DNA of 64,000 nucleotides from Candidatus Cloacimonadota bacterium (GTDB lineage: Bacteria > Cloacimonadota > Cloacimonadia > Cloacimonadales > Cloacimonadaceae), in NCBI GenBank assembly GCA_012522635.1, contig JAAYKA010000023.1:1-64000 (forward strand). Direction: 5' to 3'. The position numbers and the translations under genes were made by a program. A model generated the notes under the pieces. The model was not told the DNA's origin. It worked only from the letters and a program-made list of their open reading frames with translations, and made no database searches. Below are positions 27,162 to 40,280 of this stretch, piece by piece. Positions within the stretch are counted from its first letter, which is position 1, and the number at the start of each line of letters is the position of its first letter.

Positions 27162-28190
27162 TCATTGAATCTTGTAGATTAAAACACCCTTGTCGCGTGC
27201 GGCCACAAGCAGTAGGTCATCACAGAACTTCGCGTTGTTCGTATAGCCCATGTTTGTGAGGTTTTGAAGCAGACGAGGGTTTGCAGGAGTGCTGGCGTCG
27301 AAAAGATAAACACCGCCACCGCCAGAGCTGACCACGGCATAATTGTCTTTCAAGTCAACCGTTGTGGCATAGCCGGTGGTATCGAAAGTACTCACCAAAA
27401 CCGGCCAGGTGGGGTCAGCAATATTCACCACGCAGAGTCCCGCCTGTCTGCAGGCCAGCCAGGCATAATTTCCCTTCACCTTCACAAAAAGCGCTTCGCC
27501 GGGAAGTGAAAGTTCGCCCAATTTCTGTTGGCTTTGGCGGTCGTAAATCATGAAACCACGCTGACCCATCGCCAGAAAAACATGAGTATCGTTGGCATCC
27601 ACGTGTTCCGGAACCCAGGGCGTGGTGATGATATTATAGTCCGAACCAACGTAGGAATAGCCGTTATAGCGTGTGTAACGCGCCCGCGGTTCGGATCCAC
27701 CCACACTGAAAAAACCTTCGATGATATTCTCGTCTGTCGGGTTTTCGATGGCTTTGAAATATATCGATTTCAAATTATCCGTGCCGCCGGTAATGGAATC
27801 CAGCAAGCGCAGAGAATCCGGATTGGAATAATCTATCACGCGTATTTTATCCGCAGCCCAATATTCGCTGGCAAACAACAATTTATGCTCTCCCACAGCC
27901 GAAACACCGCGAATCCGTGCCATGACGGCATCCGCGCTGCCTGGAGGGTTGACTTCAGGCCACCAGCGATGGCTGAAATTGGCACGATCAATCACAGAAA
28001 TGCCACCCTGATCCTGGGCCACAAAAATCAGGTTATCGTCAAACGACAGATCCACAGGGTTTCCCGCCATGCTGATCTGTTTGACTAGGGAAAGCAGGTC
28101 CTGATCTTGCCAGGCGGGGTTACGTTTGGCGCACCCGCTCACAAGCAGCAGCGCCACCGCGATCAAAACCACAAAATTTCTCAGCTTCAC
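27162..28190 (-). CDS. LVIVD-repeat beta-propeller lipoprotein
   Basis: A 342-residue lipoprotein with the lipobox LVSGC close to the N-terminus. The mature part is built of LVIVD-type repeats, each with a strand like NLIFVAQDQGGISVIDR, THVFLAMGQRGFMIYDR, YAWLACRQAGLCVVNI, YAVVSSGGGGVYLFDA and LLLVAARDKGVLIYKI, predicted to fold as a beta-propeller. Function of the family is unknown; an extracytoplasmic binding or scaffold role is likely. The start chosen is GTG at 28190, six bases after GGGAGG; a TTG four codons upstream is less likely. It is divergent from the CsgG-like lipoprotein gene, with a 205-bp gap between them. Confidence 0.82.
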   Translation of the reverse strand: MKLRNFVVLIAVALLLVSGCAKRNPAWQDQDLLSLVKQISMAGNPVDLSFDDNLIFVAQDQGGISVIDRANFSHRWWPEVNPPGSADAVMARIRGVSAVGEHKLLFASEYWAADKIRVIDYSNPDSLRLLDSITGGTDNLKSIYFKAIENPTDENIIEGFFSVGGSEPRARYTRYNGYSYVGSDYNIITTPWVPEHVDANDTHVFLAMGQRGFMIYDRQSQQKLGELSLPGEALFVKVKGNYAWLACRQAGLCVVNIADPTWPVLVSTFDTTGYATTVDLKDNYAVVSSGGGGVYLFDASTPANPRLLQNLTNMGYTNNAKFCDDLLLVAARDKGVLIYKIQ

Positions 28191-28395
28191 TCTACCTCCC
28201 AATTCATCGTTCTTGTGTGAGTGTTTTATCCATATTTATGCAAAAACCGTTCCGAACCCCAAGTCCTATTTCAGGAATTTGTCACAAGCCCCGTTTCTGT
28301 TTGAAAATTCAACATCCAACAAATTGTGCTTGACAAAGCCCCGGCACTTTCACTTTTGGAAATACAAAATAACAAATTTCAGTTTGGGAGGAATA

Positions 28396-29700
28396 TTGAC
28401 GCCATCCAGAAGGCTTCTTACAGCGGCTTTGGCCATGATGATGCTGTTGGGCATGGCTTGCAGCAAAACTCGAACGGAATATCGCCAGGCTGCCCGCGAT
28501 TTTCGCAAAGGCGAATTGGAGTCCTCCCTCAATCGTAGCGTGGAAATCCTGAGCCGCAAACCCAAACACAGCAAAAGCCAGGCCCTGCTGGCGAAAACTT
28601 GGCCACGCTTCCTTTTTGAAGCAGACGAGCGCATCCGCAAATTCAATGCCCTGCCCCGTGAACAGGCACTGGAATTCATTATCCCAGAATACGAACAACT
28701 CATAAAACAGCAAAAACTACTGGAAAGCGTCCATCCCTTTATAAACGCAAAAACCGGTGAACAAATCGAGCTTGAACTGAGGGATTTTGAGCAAACTCTG
28801 GCTGATGCCAAGCTCGAAGCCGCGGAAATTCACTATCAAAATGGGCTGCAAATCCTTTCACTGAACAACGATCCTGACGCCCACAGAAAGGCCTTCAACG
28901 AGTTTCAAACAGTGGTGGAACTCGTTCCTCAATATAAGGATACCCCCGCTCTATTGGCTCGTTCCAGACAATTTGCCATCAAACGCATCGCGGTGGGAAA
29001 CTTTGAAGATAAATCCGGCAGCACCTTAAAATATGGCAGCCTTATCGATCTCCTTCCCGACATGCTAATCTCCAAACTCATCCGCGACCCCGAAATACGC
29101 AAATATTGGGATATCGTGAGCCGCGAAGACATCGAAGCCATATTGAATGAACAACAATACGGCAATCCCCAAAGTCCGGACTTTGAAGACGAAAATATCC
29201 TGGCTAAATTCCTCACCGCCCACGAAATCATTACGGGCAAAATCATCCAGGTGAACTACGTCCCGGAGCGGGAAAGTGAAGTGGATTTGAGGGAAACAAA
29301 AAACATCATGTCTGGGAAGGAAGCATATTATACCAACAAGGGCAAGCTTAAAGAACGCGATGTGTACAAAGACGTCAGTTGCGTCTACACAAAATATCTT
29401 AAAACCGTTTCCGTCCGCGTGACCGCAACTTTCAGTCTGGTGGAAGTGAGCACCGGAATTTTGAAAGATAAAGACACCGTGACCGCAGAATACGTCTGGA
29501 CTGGAGAGTGGGCAAGGATTAAAGAAAACGGAGGGGATGAGCGCGCCCTTTCGGAAGAAACCATGGAGTTGATTCGCAAACTGGAACCCTTGCCACCCGA
29601 GGAATCCGATATGGTGAACCTTGCCATGAACGAACTCACCGACAAAATCATAGCCAGGTTCCGTCTTCATCTCCAAAACTCGGCCCTTGGCGCCAACTAA
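28396..29700 (+). CDS. CsgG/LpoB-like lipoprotein with helical repeat N-domain
   Basis: A 434-residue lipoprotein. The start is taken as TTG at 28396, five bases after GGGAGG; the frame is open much further upstream, but that would run into the divergent LVIVD gene and destroy the signal peptide. The lipobox is LLGMAC. Residues 25-195 are TPR-like helices. Residues about 200-430 resemble the CsgG/LpoB fold: RIAVGNFEDKSGS, LLPDMLISKLI, YWDIVSREDIEAILNEQ, and ITGKIIQVNY. Such proteins build secretion pores or activate peptidoglycan synthases; which applies here is not known. The next 430 bases hold only repeats. Confidence 0.72.
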   Translation: MTPSRRLLTAALAMMMLLGMACSKTRTEYRQAARDFRKGELESSLNRSVEILSRKPKHSKSQALLAKTWPRFLFEADERIRKFNALPREQALEFIIPEYEQLIKQQKLLESVHPFINAKTGEQIELELRDFEQTLADAKLEAAEIHYQNGLQILSLNNDPDAHRKAFNEFQTVVELVPQYKDTPALLARSRQFAIKRIAVGNFEDKSGSTLKYGSLIDLLPDMLISKLIRDPEIRKYWDIVSREDIEAILNEQQYGNPQSPDFEDENILAKFLTAHEIITGKIIQVNYVPERESEVDLRETKNIMSGKEAYYTNKGKLKERDVYKDVSCVYTKYLKTVSVRVTATFSLVEVSTGILKDKDTVTAEYVWTGEWARIKENGGDERALSEETMELIRKLEPLPPEESDMVNLAMNELTDKIIARFRLHLQNSALGAN

Positions 29701-29704
29701 TATC

Positions 29705-29790
29705 CTTCCTCGCATCAATCAACCATCATCCTCTGTCCCGTATGGGATGTTCCCGAGTCATGTGCGGGTTAATCATGAGCCAGGGGAAAG
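29705..29790. repeat. REP-like palindromic element B, copy 2 (degenerate)
   Basis: Contains nested inverted repeats TCCC-gtat-GGGA and CCCG-agtcatgtg-CGGG, and the right arm ATCATGAGCCAGGGG followed by AAAGGAAG. The right arm matches ATCAATGAGCCAGGG at 61611-61625. Non-coding. Confidence 0.5.
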
Positions 29791-29826
29791 GAAGCCTCAA
29801 TAAATAGCGGATAATACAAGCCATCC

Positions 29827-29937
29827 ATATACTGTAGAACGAGTCTGCTGGGAAACGATGAGCCAAGCCCTATCTCTATATCTGGCTTAAATTTAGCTTT
29901 TGAAACATAAGGGATACATAAGGCGGCAAGCAAGAGG
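29827..29937 (-). repeat. Dispersed intergenic element A, copy 3 (reverse orientation)
   Basis: Read on the minus strand it starts CTCTTGCTTGCCGCC and ends GCAGACTCGTTCTACAG. The hairpin stem is AAGCC / GGCTT. It is the only copy in reverse orientation, and it lies between two genes on the plus strand. The rest of the 29701-30133 gap holds copy 2 of element B and a weak candidate promoter for the nitrilase gene (TTGACC 30035-30040, ATAAAT 30058-30063). Confidence 0.85.
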
Positions 29938-30133
29938 ATGCTTTCTAATCCATGTTACTCGCGGATTTGGCGATTTAATAATTCCGGTTTTCTTGGCTAA
30001 AAACAGGATAAAGACCCGCTTCCCAGAAAATAGCTTGACCAAAATCTGTCTTTCTGAATAAATGCTATTTTGTGGCTTGATTGGCGTCTATTCCCTCCAA
30101 GCCTAATAAACACAAGGAGATATAAAAAAAGAA

Positions 30134-34241
<4,108 letters not shown>

Positions 34242-34245
34242 AGCT

Positions 34246-35334
34246 ATGCGTATCCTCGACCGTTATTTCACCAGAGAATTCCTGAAAACCTATTTGCTTG
34301 TCTTTCTCTCTTTTGGCACGGTTTTCATCGTCATTGATGTGATAGACAATCTTTCCCCGCTCATGCGAAGCGGCACCAGCCTGCAGGATGCCATCCTGTA
34401 TTACGCGCTGCGCCTGCCTTATCTCATCGTGCTCAGTTCACCGCTCACCATTCTGATAACCGGAATGTTCATGATGAACACGCTCTCCAAACACAACGAA
34501 AGCGTTGCCGTGCGCTCGGCTGGAATCAGCATCAAACGTGCTTTGTTGCCACTTTTCATTTTGGGAGTCATCATCAGCATAATGATTGCCGTTTTTGGCG
34601 AATATGTGATGCCTCTTGCGGAAAAAACCCGTGCCAATCTCTATGACACACAAATCCGGGGCGCTGAACCCGAAGCTCCGGCAGACAGAGCCCGCCTCTA
34701 TTTTCAAGGTGAAAATGGGGAGTTTTTCCACATTGCTTTTTATGATGGCAGCCAAAACATCATCCGCGGAATTGACATTGCCTGGGCAGATTCCAGTTTT
34801 ACGGGGATCAAGAGCCGTGCCATAGCTTCCACCGCCATTTGGAAAAAAGATGGCTGGGAATTGGGAGATTGCAGTCTGCGTGGATTCACAGGCAGGCAAA
34901 GCATCGAATATCAGGCTCCGCCGCCCAACGCCGGCAAGCTTTTGGACCTCACACCCCAGGATTTTACCAAAGCGGGAAAAAAGAGCCTGGATTTGGGCTT
35001 TTTTGATCTGAGAGACCACATTGCCAGCCTCAAAAAAACAGGCGAAAAAGCAAACCGGGAAACGCTGGATTTACATTTGAAACTGGCTTTTCCCCTCACA
35101 AATCTCATCGCCGTGTTTTTCTTTGTGCCCATCGCCACCAGCAATATCCGCTCCCGTGGGCGCGGACTGCTTTTTGCGCTCGCGCTGGCTTTGGGATTCA
35201 CCCAGCTCATTCTGATTAGAATGGCTCAAAGCTTTGGATACGCCGGCATCATCGACCCCGTTTTGGCGGCGTGGGTGCCAAATATCTGCTTTGCCGCTTT
35301 GGGATTATTCCTGCTTTGGCGAGCGGAGACTTAA
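34246..35334 (+). CDS. lptG: LPS export ABC permease LptG (YjgP/YjgQ family)
   Basis: Partner permease of LptF. The 362-residue protein opens with MRILDRYFTREFLKTYLLVF. It has six predicted membrane helices in two groups of three, flanking a periplasmic jellyroll domain (about 120-260). The segment LDLHLKLAFPLTNLIAVFFF is a family hallmark before the fourth helix. The ATPase LptB and the periplasmic components are not in this window. The tandem lptF-lptG order supports both assignments over generic YjgP/YjgQ annotation. Confidence 0.9.
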   Translation: MRILDRYFTREFLKTYLLVFLSFGTVFIVIDVIDNLSPLMRSGTSLQDAILYYALRLPYLIVLSSPLTILITGMFMMNTLSKHNESVAVRSAGISIKRALLPLFILGVIISIMIAVFGEYVMPLAEKTRANLYDTQIRGAEPEAPADRARLYFQGENGEFFHIAFYDGSQNIIRGIDIAWADSSFTGIKSRAIASTAIWKKDGWELGDCSLRGFTGRQSIEYQAPPPNAGKLLDLTPQDFTKAGKKSLDLGFFDLRDHIASLKKTGEKANRETLDLHLKLAFPLTNLIAVFFFVPIATSNIRSRGRGLLFALALALGFTQLILIRMAQSFGYAGIIDPVLAAWVPNICFAALGLFLLWRAET

Positions 35335-35356
35335 AAAAACCTTTGCCAAAAACAGC

Positions 35357-35376
35357 GCCAAAAAATATTGGCTTTT
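35357..35376 (+). terminator. Weak terminator after lptG
   Basis: A short stem GCCAA-aaaata-TTGGC is followed by TTTT. Only 5 bp, so it may be an attenuating rather than a complete terminator before ppiD. Confidence 0.4.
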
Positions 35377-35413
35377 AAAACCATAGAAATTTACCCAACA
35401 TGGGAGGAAATAA

Positions 35414-37219
35414 ATGCTCGATCAACTGAGAAAAAAACAAAAAGCTATCGTCTATATCGTTGCCGCGGCCTTCATTTTGAGCCTCGGCGCTGGTGGAATC
35501 TTTGGCGGTGAACGTCTTTTGCAAGGTTTCAAGGGAAACTATCTGGCAAAAATCAACGGAACCAAAATCAGCCACAACGAATATAACGCCAAGATCCAAG
35601 AAATTGTCCAACGCTATGAATCCCAGGGCCAGAGGGTGGACGAACAAATGATGAGCTACGTGCGCCACACTGCCTGGCAGGAACTGGTGGACGAAACGCT
35701 TCTGAAACAACAGCTTAAAAAATACCGGATCAAGGTAACTGAAGCGGAAATCAAGCACGCCATGCAAAACGATGCTCCTGCTGAACTTCAACAGAACCCC
35801 GAATTGCAGACCAATGGACGCTTCGACAAACAAAAATATCTGGCCGCCCTGAACGCGAACCCCCAGTTGCGCCAGATTCTTTATGATTATATGAAAGATT
35901 ACCTGCCCCGCAGAAAACTGCAGGAAAAGATAATACAGCAGTCCGGTATCACAGCCGACAGCCTCAAATTTGCGTTTAACAAGGAAAATGACAGCGTGAC
36001 CGGCAAAGCAATCTGGTTCGACTTTAACATGGCTGAAACTGTGGAAGCCACCGAAGCGGAAATCAAAAAATACTATGAAGACAACAAGAACAAAGAATTC
36101 AAAAAAGGCCCCGCTTCCCGCATCAAATATCTGACTTTCCCCATCAAGCCGTCGGACGAGGACTACAGTTTTGTGAAAAGCGAAATTGACGAGCTTTATG
36201 AACGGCTCACCAAAGAAAAGGAAGATTTCACTTATTTGGCGGTGGAATATTCCGAGGATCCCGGCTCCGGCGCCAATGGCGGCTATTTGGGTCGTTTTGG
36301 CAAAGGCAGGATGGTTCCAGAATTTGAAAAAGCTGCCTTCGCCCTGAAACCGGGACAGATTTCCAAGCCTGTCCGCTCTGATTTTGGATGGCATATCATT
36401 AAATGCGACAGCATTTTCTCCACAACCCCGGGTGAGGAAGAAATCGGCGCCAGCCATATCCTCCTGAAGGTGAATATCAGCTCTGAAACCCGCCGTGACC
36501 TGGAAGATCAAGCAAAAAAAGCTGGCAAACTGATTTCCAAAAAAGGGATGGACAAAGCTGCCAAAGAACTGAAAATGGAAGCGGTAACCTCGCGTTGGTT
36601 GCCACACGACACCCCTCAGATGGAAGGAATCGGAGAACACGGCGGCCTCTTCCAATTCATTACAGCCAAAAAAGCCGGCAAAGTTTCGGAAGTGTTTTTC
36701 ATGAATATGGGCGGTCAAGAGAGCTATCTCGTTGCCCAAATCACCGATAATGTGAAAACCTATTACGAAGATTTTGGCGAGAAAAAGCTGCAAATCAAGT
36801 ATGATCTTGAAAAACAGAAAAAGATTGCCAGTGTGAAAGCCAAAGCCGATAACTTCGTCAAACGTGTTTCCAAGGATAATTATCTGAGATCAGCGGTGGA
36901 AGAAGGCTGGAAGGTTTTCGACCTCAACGAACACAAGTCCGGCAGCCGCCTTCCCGCGCCCGTGAACGCGCAATTGGAAGATTTCGACAAAGCCGCGCTG
37001 GCGCTGAACAGCGGCCAATATTCCGCTTTGTTGAACACGAAAGAAGGCCCCTTCATCATCTTTGCTGAAACCCGCAACAAGCCCGATATGAAGAATTTCA
37101 CCAAGGAAAAACAGGAAGAAATCCGTGAACGCTTGGAAAACGAAGCATTCAGCCGCTGGTTTATGCAGCTTCGCAAAGACGCGAAAATAATTGATAACAG
37201 ATATAAATACGGTTATTAA
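35414..37219 (+). CDS. ppiD: PpiD/SurA-type periplasmic prolyl isomerase-chaperone, membrane anchored
   Basis: A 601-residue inner-membrane-anchored foldase. One N-terminal membrane segment (about 11-28) is followed by a SurA-N-like chaperone domain (LAKINGTKISHNEYNAKI onward). A parvulin domain lies at about 235-335 with the core NGGYLGRFGKGRMVPEFE and FGWHIIKCDSI. A second parvulin-like unit begins at ASHILLKVN. It likely helps outer-membrane proteins fold in the periplasm. SD GGGAGG is 7 bases before ATG. The glmM-like gene starts 7 bases after the stop, so the two are co-transcribed. Confidence 0.9.
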   Translation: MLDQLRKKQKAIVYIVAAAFILSLGAGGIFGGERLLQGFKGNYLAKINGTKISHNEYNAKIQEIVQRYESQGQRVDEQMMSYVRHTAWQELVDETLLKQQLKKYRIKVTEAEIKHAMQNDAPAELQQNPELQTNGRFDKQKYLAALNANPQLRQILYDYMKDYLPRRKLQEKIIQQSGITADSLKFAFNKENDSVTGKAIWFDFNMAETVEATEAEIKKYYEDNKNKEFKKGPASRIKYLTFPIKPSDEDYSFVKSEIDELYERLTKEKEDFTYLAVEYSEDPGSGANGGYLGRFGKGRMVPEFEKAAFALKPGQISKPVRSDFGWHIIKCDSIFSTTPGEEEIGASHILLKVNISSETRRDLEDQAKKAGKLISKKGMDKAAKELKMEAVTSRWLPHDTPQMEGIGEHGGLFQFITAKKAGKVSEVFFMNMGGQESYLVAQITDNVKTYYEDFGEKKLQIKYDLEKQKKIASVKAKADNFVKRVSKDNYLRSAVEEGWKVFDLNEHKSGSRLPAPVNAQLEDFDKAALALNSGQYSALLNTKEGPFIIFAETRNKPDMKNFTKEKQEEIRERLENEAFSRWFMQLRKDAKIIDNRYKYGY

Positions 37220-37226
37220 AAAGCCC

Positions 37227-38600
37227 ATGAGCAAACTTATGACCGGCGTGAGCGGGGTCCGCGGTGTCTTCGGTGACAGCTTGGATCCCGCCAATGCCAT
37301 GAGATTCGCGGCGCGGTTTGGCGAGTTTATGACCCAATATTCGCTGAATCCCGCCCGCGAAGGTAAGCCAAAGATCGTGGTTGGCAGAGATTCCCGCACC
37401 ACCGGCATAGCGATGTTAAACAGCGTATCAGCCGCCCTTTTGGGTGTGGGCTGTGATGTGATTGACCTCGGAATCGTTTCCACCCCCACCGTCCTTTTGA
37501 ATGTGAAAAAGCACTCCGCGCAAGGCGGAATCAGCATCACAGCTTCACACAATCCGCCTCAATGGAACGCGATGAAGTTTGTGGATGGAGATGGAATGTT
37601 CCTCGCCGCCCAGAAAGCCGCTGATTTCCTTGGCTCGATTGAAGAGGAAATTGCGTGGAAGGATTGGCAAAATGTGGGCGCTCTGTCCCAGGATGAAGAT
37701 GCCATCCGCCATCACATTGAAAAAGTTTTGGATATCCCCTGGCTGAATCTGCAAAAAATCCGGGAGAGAAAATTCAGGGTGGTGGTTGATTCGGTGAATG
37801 GCGCGGGTGGGTTGATTTCCCCGCTATTGCTGAAAGAACTGGGCTGTGAGGTGGTGAGCATTAACGGCTCCCCCACCGGTATTTTCGCCCATCCTGCCGA
37901 ACCGCAGGCCGTGAATTTGGAGCAGTTGGAAGTGGAAGTGAGACGCCAGCAGGCGGACCTTGGCTTTGCCACCGATCCGGATGTGGACAGGCTTGCCATC
38001 GTTGATGAACACGGCGTTTGCATCGGTGAGGAATATTCCGTGGCGTTGGCGGAGCTTTTTATTCTGCCAAAAGCCAAGGGCGATATCGTTGTGAACCTCT
38101 CCTCTTCCATGCTCAGCGATTATATCGCGAAACAGTTTGGGGTTAAAGTTCATCGCACCAAGGTTGGCGAGATTAATGTGGGCAAAAAGATGCTGGAACG
38201 CGGCTCCCCGGTTGGCGGCGAAGGAAACGGCGGTATCATCTGTCCTGCAGTGAATTACACCCGCGACGCTGTGGCAGGAATGGCGCTGATTCTGGGGCTT
38301 TTGGCCGAAACCGGAAAAACCCTTTCTGAGATTGTGGCTGAGCTGCCCCGCTATCATTTTGCCAAGGGAAAGCTGGAGTTGGAACCCTCGCAAATGGATA
38401 AGGCGATGCAACGCGCCCAGGAAGCCCTGCAAGATTATGAAATCGACCTGCAGGACGGCGTGAAAGCCACCGCCTCCGACCACTGGATTCACATCCGCAA
38501 GAGCGGAACCGAGCCCATCATCCGGGTGTATGTGGAAAGTCCCAGCCTGGAAAGTTCCGGAAAGCTTTGCCGGGATATTATCGACAAAATCAAAAATTAG
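37227..38600 (+). CDS. glmM: Phosphoglucosamine mutase/phosphomannomutase (alpha-D-phosphohexomutase)
   Basis: A 457-residue four-domain phosphohexomutase. The phosphoserine is S107 in ITASHNP. The Mg2+ loop is DPDVDR (D250, D252, D254). The sugar-specificity loop is GEGNGG, and the phosphate-binding loop is RKSGTEPIIRVY. The start TGVSGVRGVFG and the GEGNGG loop resemble the GlmM-like/archaeal phosphomannomutase group, so either glucosamine-phosphate (peptidoglycan/LPS precursor) or mannose-phosphate is possible. The ATG at 37227 was chosen as it follows the ppiD stop; the open frame reaches further left. SD is weak. A strong terminator follows. Confidence 0.88.
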   Translation: MSKLMTGVSGVRGVFGDSLDPANAMRFAARFGEFMTQYSLNPAREGKPKIVVGRDSRTTGIAMLNSVSAALLGVGCDVIDLGIVSTPTVLLNVKKHSAQGGISITASHNPPQWNAMKFVDGDGMFLAAQKAADFLGSIEEEIAWKDWQNVGALSQDEDAIRHHIEKVLDIPWLNLQKIRERKFRVVVDSVNGAGGLISPLLLKELGCEVVSINGSPTGIFAHPAEPQAVNLEQLEVEVRRQQADLGFATDPDVDRLAIVDEHGVCIGEEYSVALAELFILPKAKGDIVVNLSSSMLSDYIAKQFGVKVHRTKVGEINVGKKMLERGSPVGGEGNGGIICPAVNYTRDAVAGMALILGLLAETGKTLSEIVAELPRYHFAKGKLELEPSQMDKAMQRAQEALQDYEIDLQDGVKATASDHWIHIRKSGTEPIIRVYVESPSLESSGKLCRDIIDKIKN

Positions 38601-38615
38601 ATAATCGAAATAAAA

Positions 38616-38674
38616 GAAGAGCGGTTTTTCAAAATGTCAATGGACTATAGAAAATCCGCTCTTCAGTTTTTTTT
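38616..38674 (+). terminator. Strong terminator after the glmM-like gene
   Basis: The outer stem GAAGAGCGG / CCGCTCTTC (38616-38624 with 38656-38664) is extended by the facing TTTTTC and GAAAAT bases. It is followed by an 8-base T tract (38667-38674). It ends the long operon starting at 30134. Confidence 0.9.
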
Positions 38675-38700
38675 CAGCAGTTTATCAGGTAAAAATTGGC

Positions 38701-38812
38701 TGTCTCTGGGTCGCCGCCTTTAGTCTTCCTTATGTTTTAAAAGCTAATCATAAGTGATATATAGGTTTAGGCACAAATGAGGACGTTACAACCAACTCGT
38801 TCTTATGTATGG
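38701..38812 (+). repeat. Dispersed intergenic element A, copy 4
   Basis: Starts TGTCTCTGGGTCGCCGCC and carries CCTTATGTTTTAAAAGC, TTTAGGC and the right end ACCAACTCGTTCTTATG. The central stem is reduced to GTG / CAC. It lies 27 bases after a strong terminator, in the 468-bp gap before the thiolase gene. Confidence 0.85.
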
Positions 38813-39006
38813 TGCTTGATAATTCTCTTCGGACATTGGGATGTGGTATAAATGGTGAGAGAAAGCAAGGCAAGCTTGGATGGAATTGTAGGATTATTCG
38901 GGAATTCAGCATATTTGAAAACCATATTAACGATTCCCAACATACCAAAATATCCCCAATTCATCCGCTTTCCCAGCCAATTTCTCGCGCGAATCATAAA
39001 TAGCAG
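38813..39006. other. Non-coding spacer before the thiolase promoter
   Basis: No supported gene on either strand. Short open frames here lack ribosome-binding sites and family resemblance. Several imperfect AT-rich inverted repeats are visible (for example around GAATTCAGCATATTTG), but nothing assignable. Confidence 0.4.
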
Positions 39007-39035
39007 TTGACCGAATATGGCGGGAAAATTATGGT
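39007..39035 (+). promoter_or_regulatory. Promoter of the thiolase-aminotransferase operon
   Basis: TTGACC (39007-39012) and TATGGT (39030-39035) are separated by 17 bases. They lie 34 bases before the chosen start codon. Five of six and four of six bases match the sigma-70 consensus. Confidence 0.55.
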
Positions 39036-39068
39036 GCAAGAAAACAAAATAAAAAGATGGAGGAAGCC

Positions 39069-40265
39069 ATGAGAAAGACCGTTGTGGTGAGTGCAAAACG
39101 TACTCCCATCGGAAGTTTCGGAGGTGCTTTCAAAGATGTTTCGGCAGTGGAATTGGGCGTCGCAGTTCTCAAAGCCATTTTCACTGAAACCGGCTTGAAG
39201 CCTGAACAGATTGATGAAGTTATCCTTGGCAACGTATGCGGAGCCGGACACGGGCAAAACATCGCCCGCCAAGTGGCAATCAAGAGCGGAGTTCCAGACT
39301 ATATCCCCGCCTACACCGTGAACAAGGTTTGTGGTTCAGGGATGAAAAGTGTTGCCTTGGGCGCAATGATGATCGCCGCTGGAGAAGCCGATATTGTTGT
39401 GGCTGGAGGAACAGAAAACATGAGCCAAATCCCCTACGTCTCAATGGACATGCGTTGGGGCGGAAAAATGGGCGAGAAAACCATGACCGACCTGATGATC
39501 CGGGACGGACTCAGCGATATTTTCAACAACTACCACATGGGCGTCACCGCCGAAAATCTGGCGGAAAAATTCCAAATCAGCCGCGAGGAGCAAGACGCCT
39601 TCTCAACGGCCAGCCAGAATAAAACGGAAAAGGCGATTGCTGAAGGACGTTTTAAAGACGAAATCGTGCCCATCGTGATTCCTCAACGCAGAGGCGACGC
39701 GCTGGTTATCGACACCGACGAATTTCCCCGCAAAGGTGTGACCGTTGAAGCTTTGGGCAAATTGCGTCCAGCCTTCAAGGCCGACGGCAGTGTCACCGCT
39801 GGAAGCTCTTCCGGCATCAACGACGGTGCCGCGCTCTTGCTTTTAATGAGCGAGGAAAAAGCTCATGAACTGGGGCTGCCCATTCTGGGAACCCTGGCTG
39901 GAACCGCTTCAGGCGGTGTTGACCCTGCCATCATGGGTTACGGTCCCGTTCCCGCCATCAAAAAACTGTTGCAAAAAAGCGGCTGGAGTCTTGGCGATAT
40001 CGAACTTGCCGAACTCAACGAAGCTTTCGCCGCGCAATCCCTTGCCGTTTTCAAAGGACTGGAAGCCGAATCTGTTGGAAAGCTCAATCCCGACATTGTC
40101 AACGTCAACGGCGGCGCCGTCGCGCTGGGTCACCCCATTGGAGCCAGTGGCGCCCGCATCATCGTGACTCTGCTTCATGAAATGCGCAAACGCGGCGTTC
40201 ATAAAGGATTGGCGGCGCTTTGCATCGGAGGCGGAATGGGAATCGCTTCAATCTGGGAATTATAA
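39069..40265 (+). CDS. Acetyl-CoA C-acetyltransferase (thiolase)
   Basis: Condenses two acetyl-CoA, or cleaves acetoacetyl-CoA or another 3-ketoacyl-CoA. The 398-residue protein has all catalytic residues: C88 in NKVCGSGMKSV, H355 in ALGHPIGASGAR, and C385 in LCIGGGMGIA. N-terminal landmarks are SAKRTPIGSFGG. The start at 39069 is five bases after GGAGG; an upstream ATG at 39057 lies across the SD and is less likely. It is the first gene of a two-gene operon with a class-III aminotransferase, which suggests a catabolic pathway in which an amino group is removed and a ketoacyl-CoA is cleaved. Confidence 0.93.
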   Translation: MRKTVVVSAKRTPIGSFGGAFKDVSAVELGVAVLKAIFTETGLKPEQIDEVILGNVCGAGHGQNIARQVAIKSGVPDYIPAYTVNKVCGSGMKSVALGAMMIAAGEADIVVAGGTENMSQIPYVSMDMRWGGKMGEKTMTDLMIRDGLSDIFNNYHMGVTAENLAEKFQISREEQDAFSTASQNKTEKAIAEGRFKDEIVPIVIPQRRGDALVIDTDEFPRKGVTVEALGKLRPAFKADGSVTAGSSSGINDGAALLLLMSEEKAHELGLPILGTLAGTASGGVDPAIMGYGPVPAIKKLLQKSGWSLGDIELAELNEAFAAQSLAVFKGLEAESVGKLNPDIVNVNGGAVALGHPIGASGARIIVTLLHEMRKRGVHKGLAALCIGGGMGIASIWEL

Positions 40266-40280
40266 TAAGGAGAAAAATAA

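Noticed and set aside
28126-28395. N-terminal extension of the CsgG-like lipoprotein frame
   Set aside because: It would overlap the divergent LVIVD gene and bury the lipobox; a TTG with an excellent SD at 28396 gives a proper lipoprotein.
35375-36793. A 472-codon open frame antisense to ppiD
   Set aside because: Its sequence is a mirror of the ppiD codons (phenylalanine-rich, no family resemblance, no SD); ppiD has clear domains and an SD.
38748-39096. Short open frames on both strands before the thiolase gene
   Set aside because: No SD or similarity; the region is covered by element A and a promoter.
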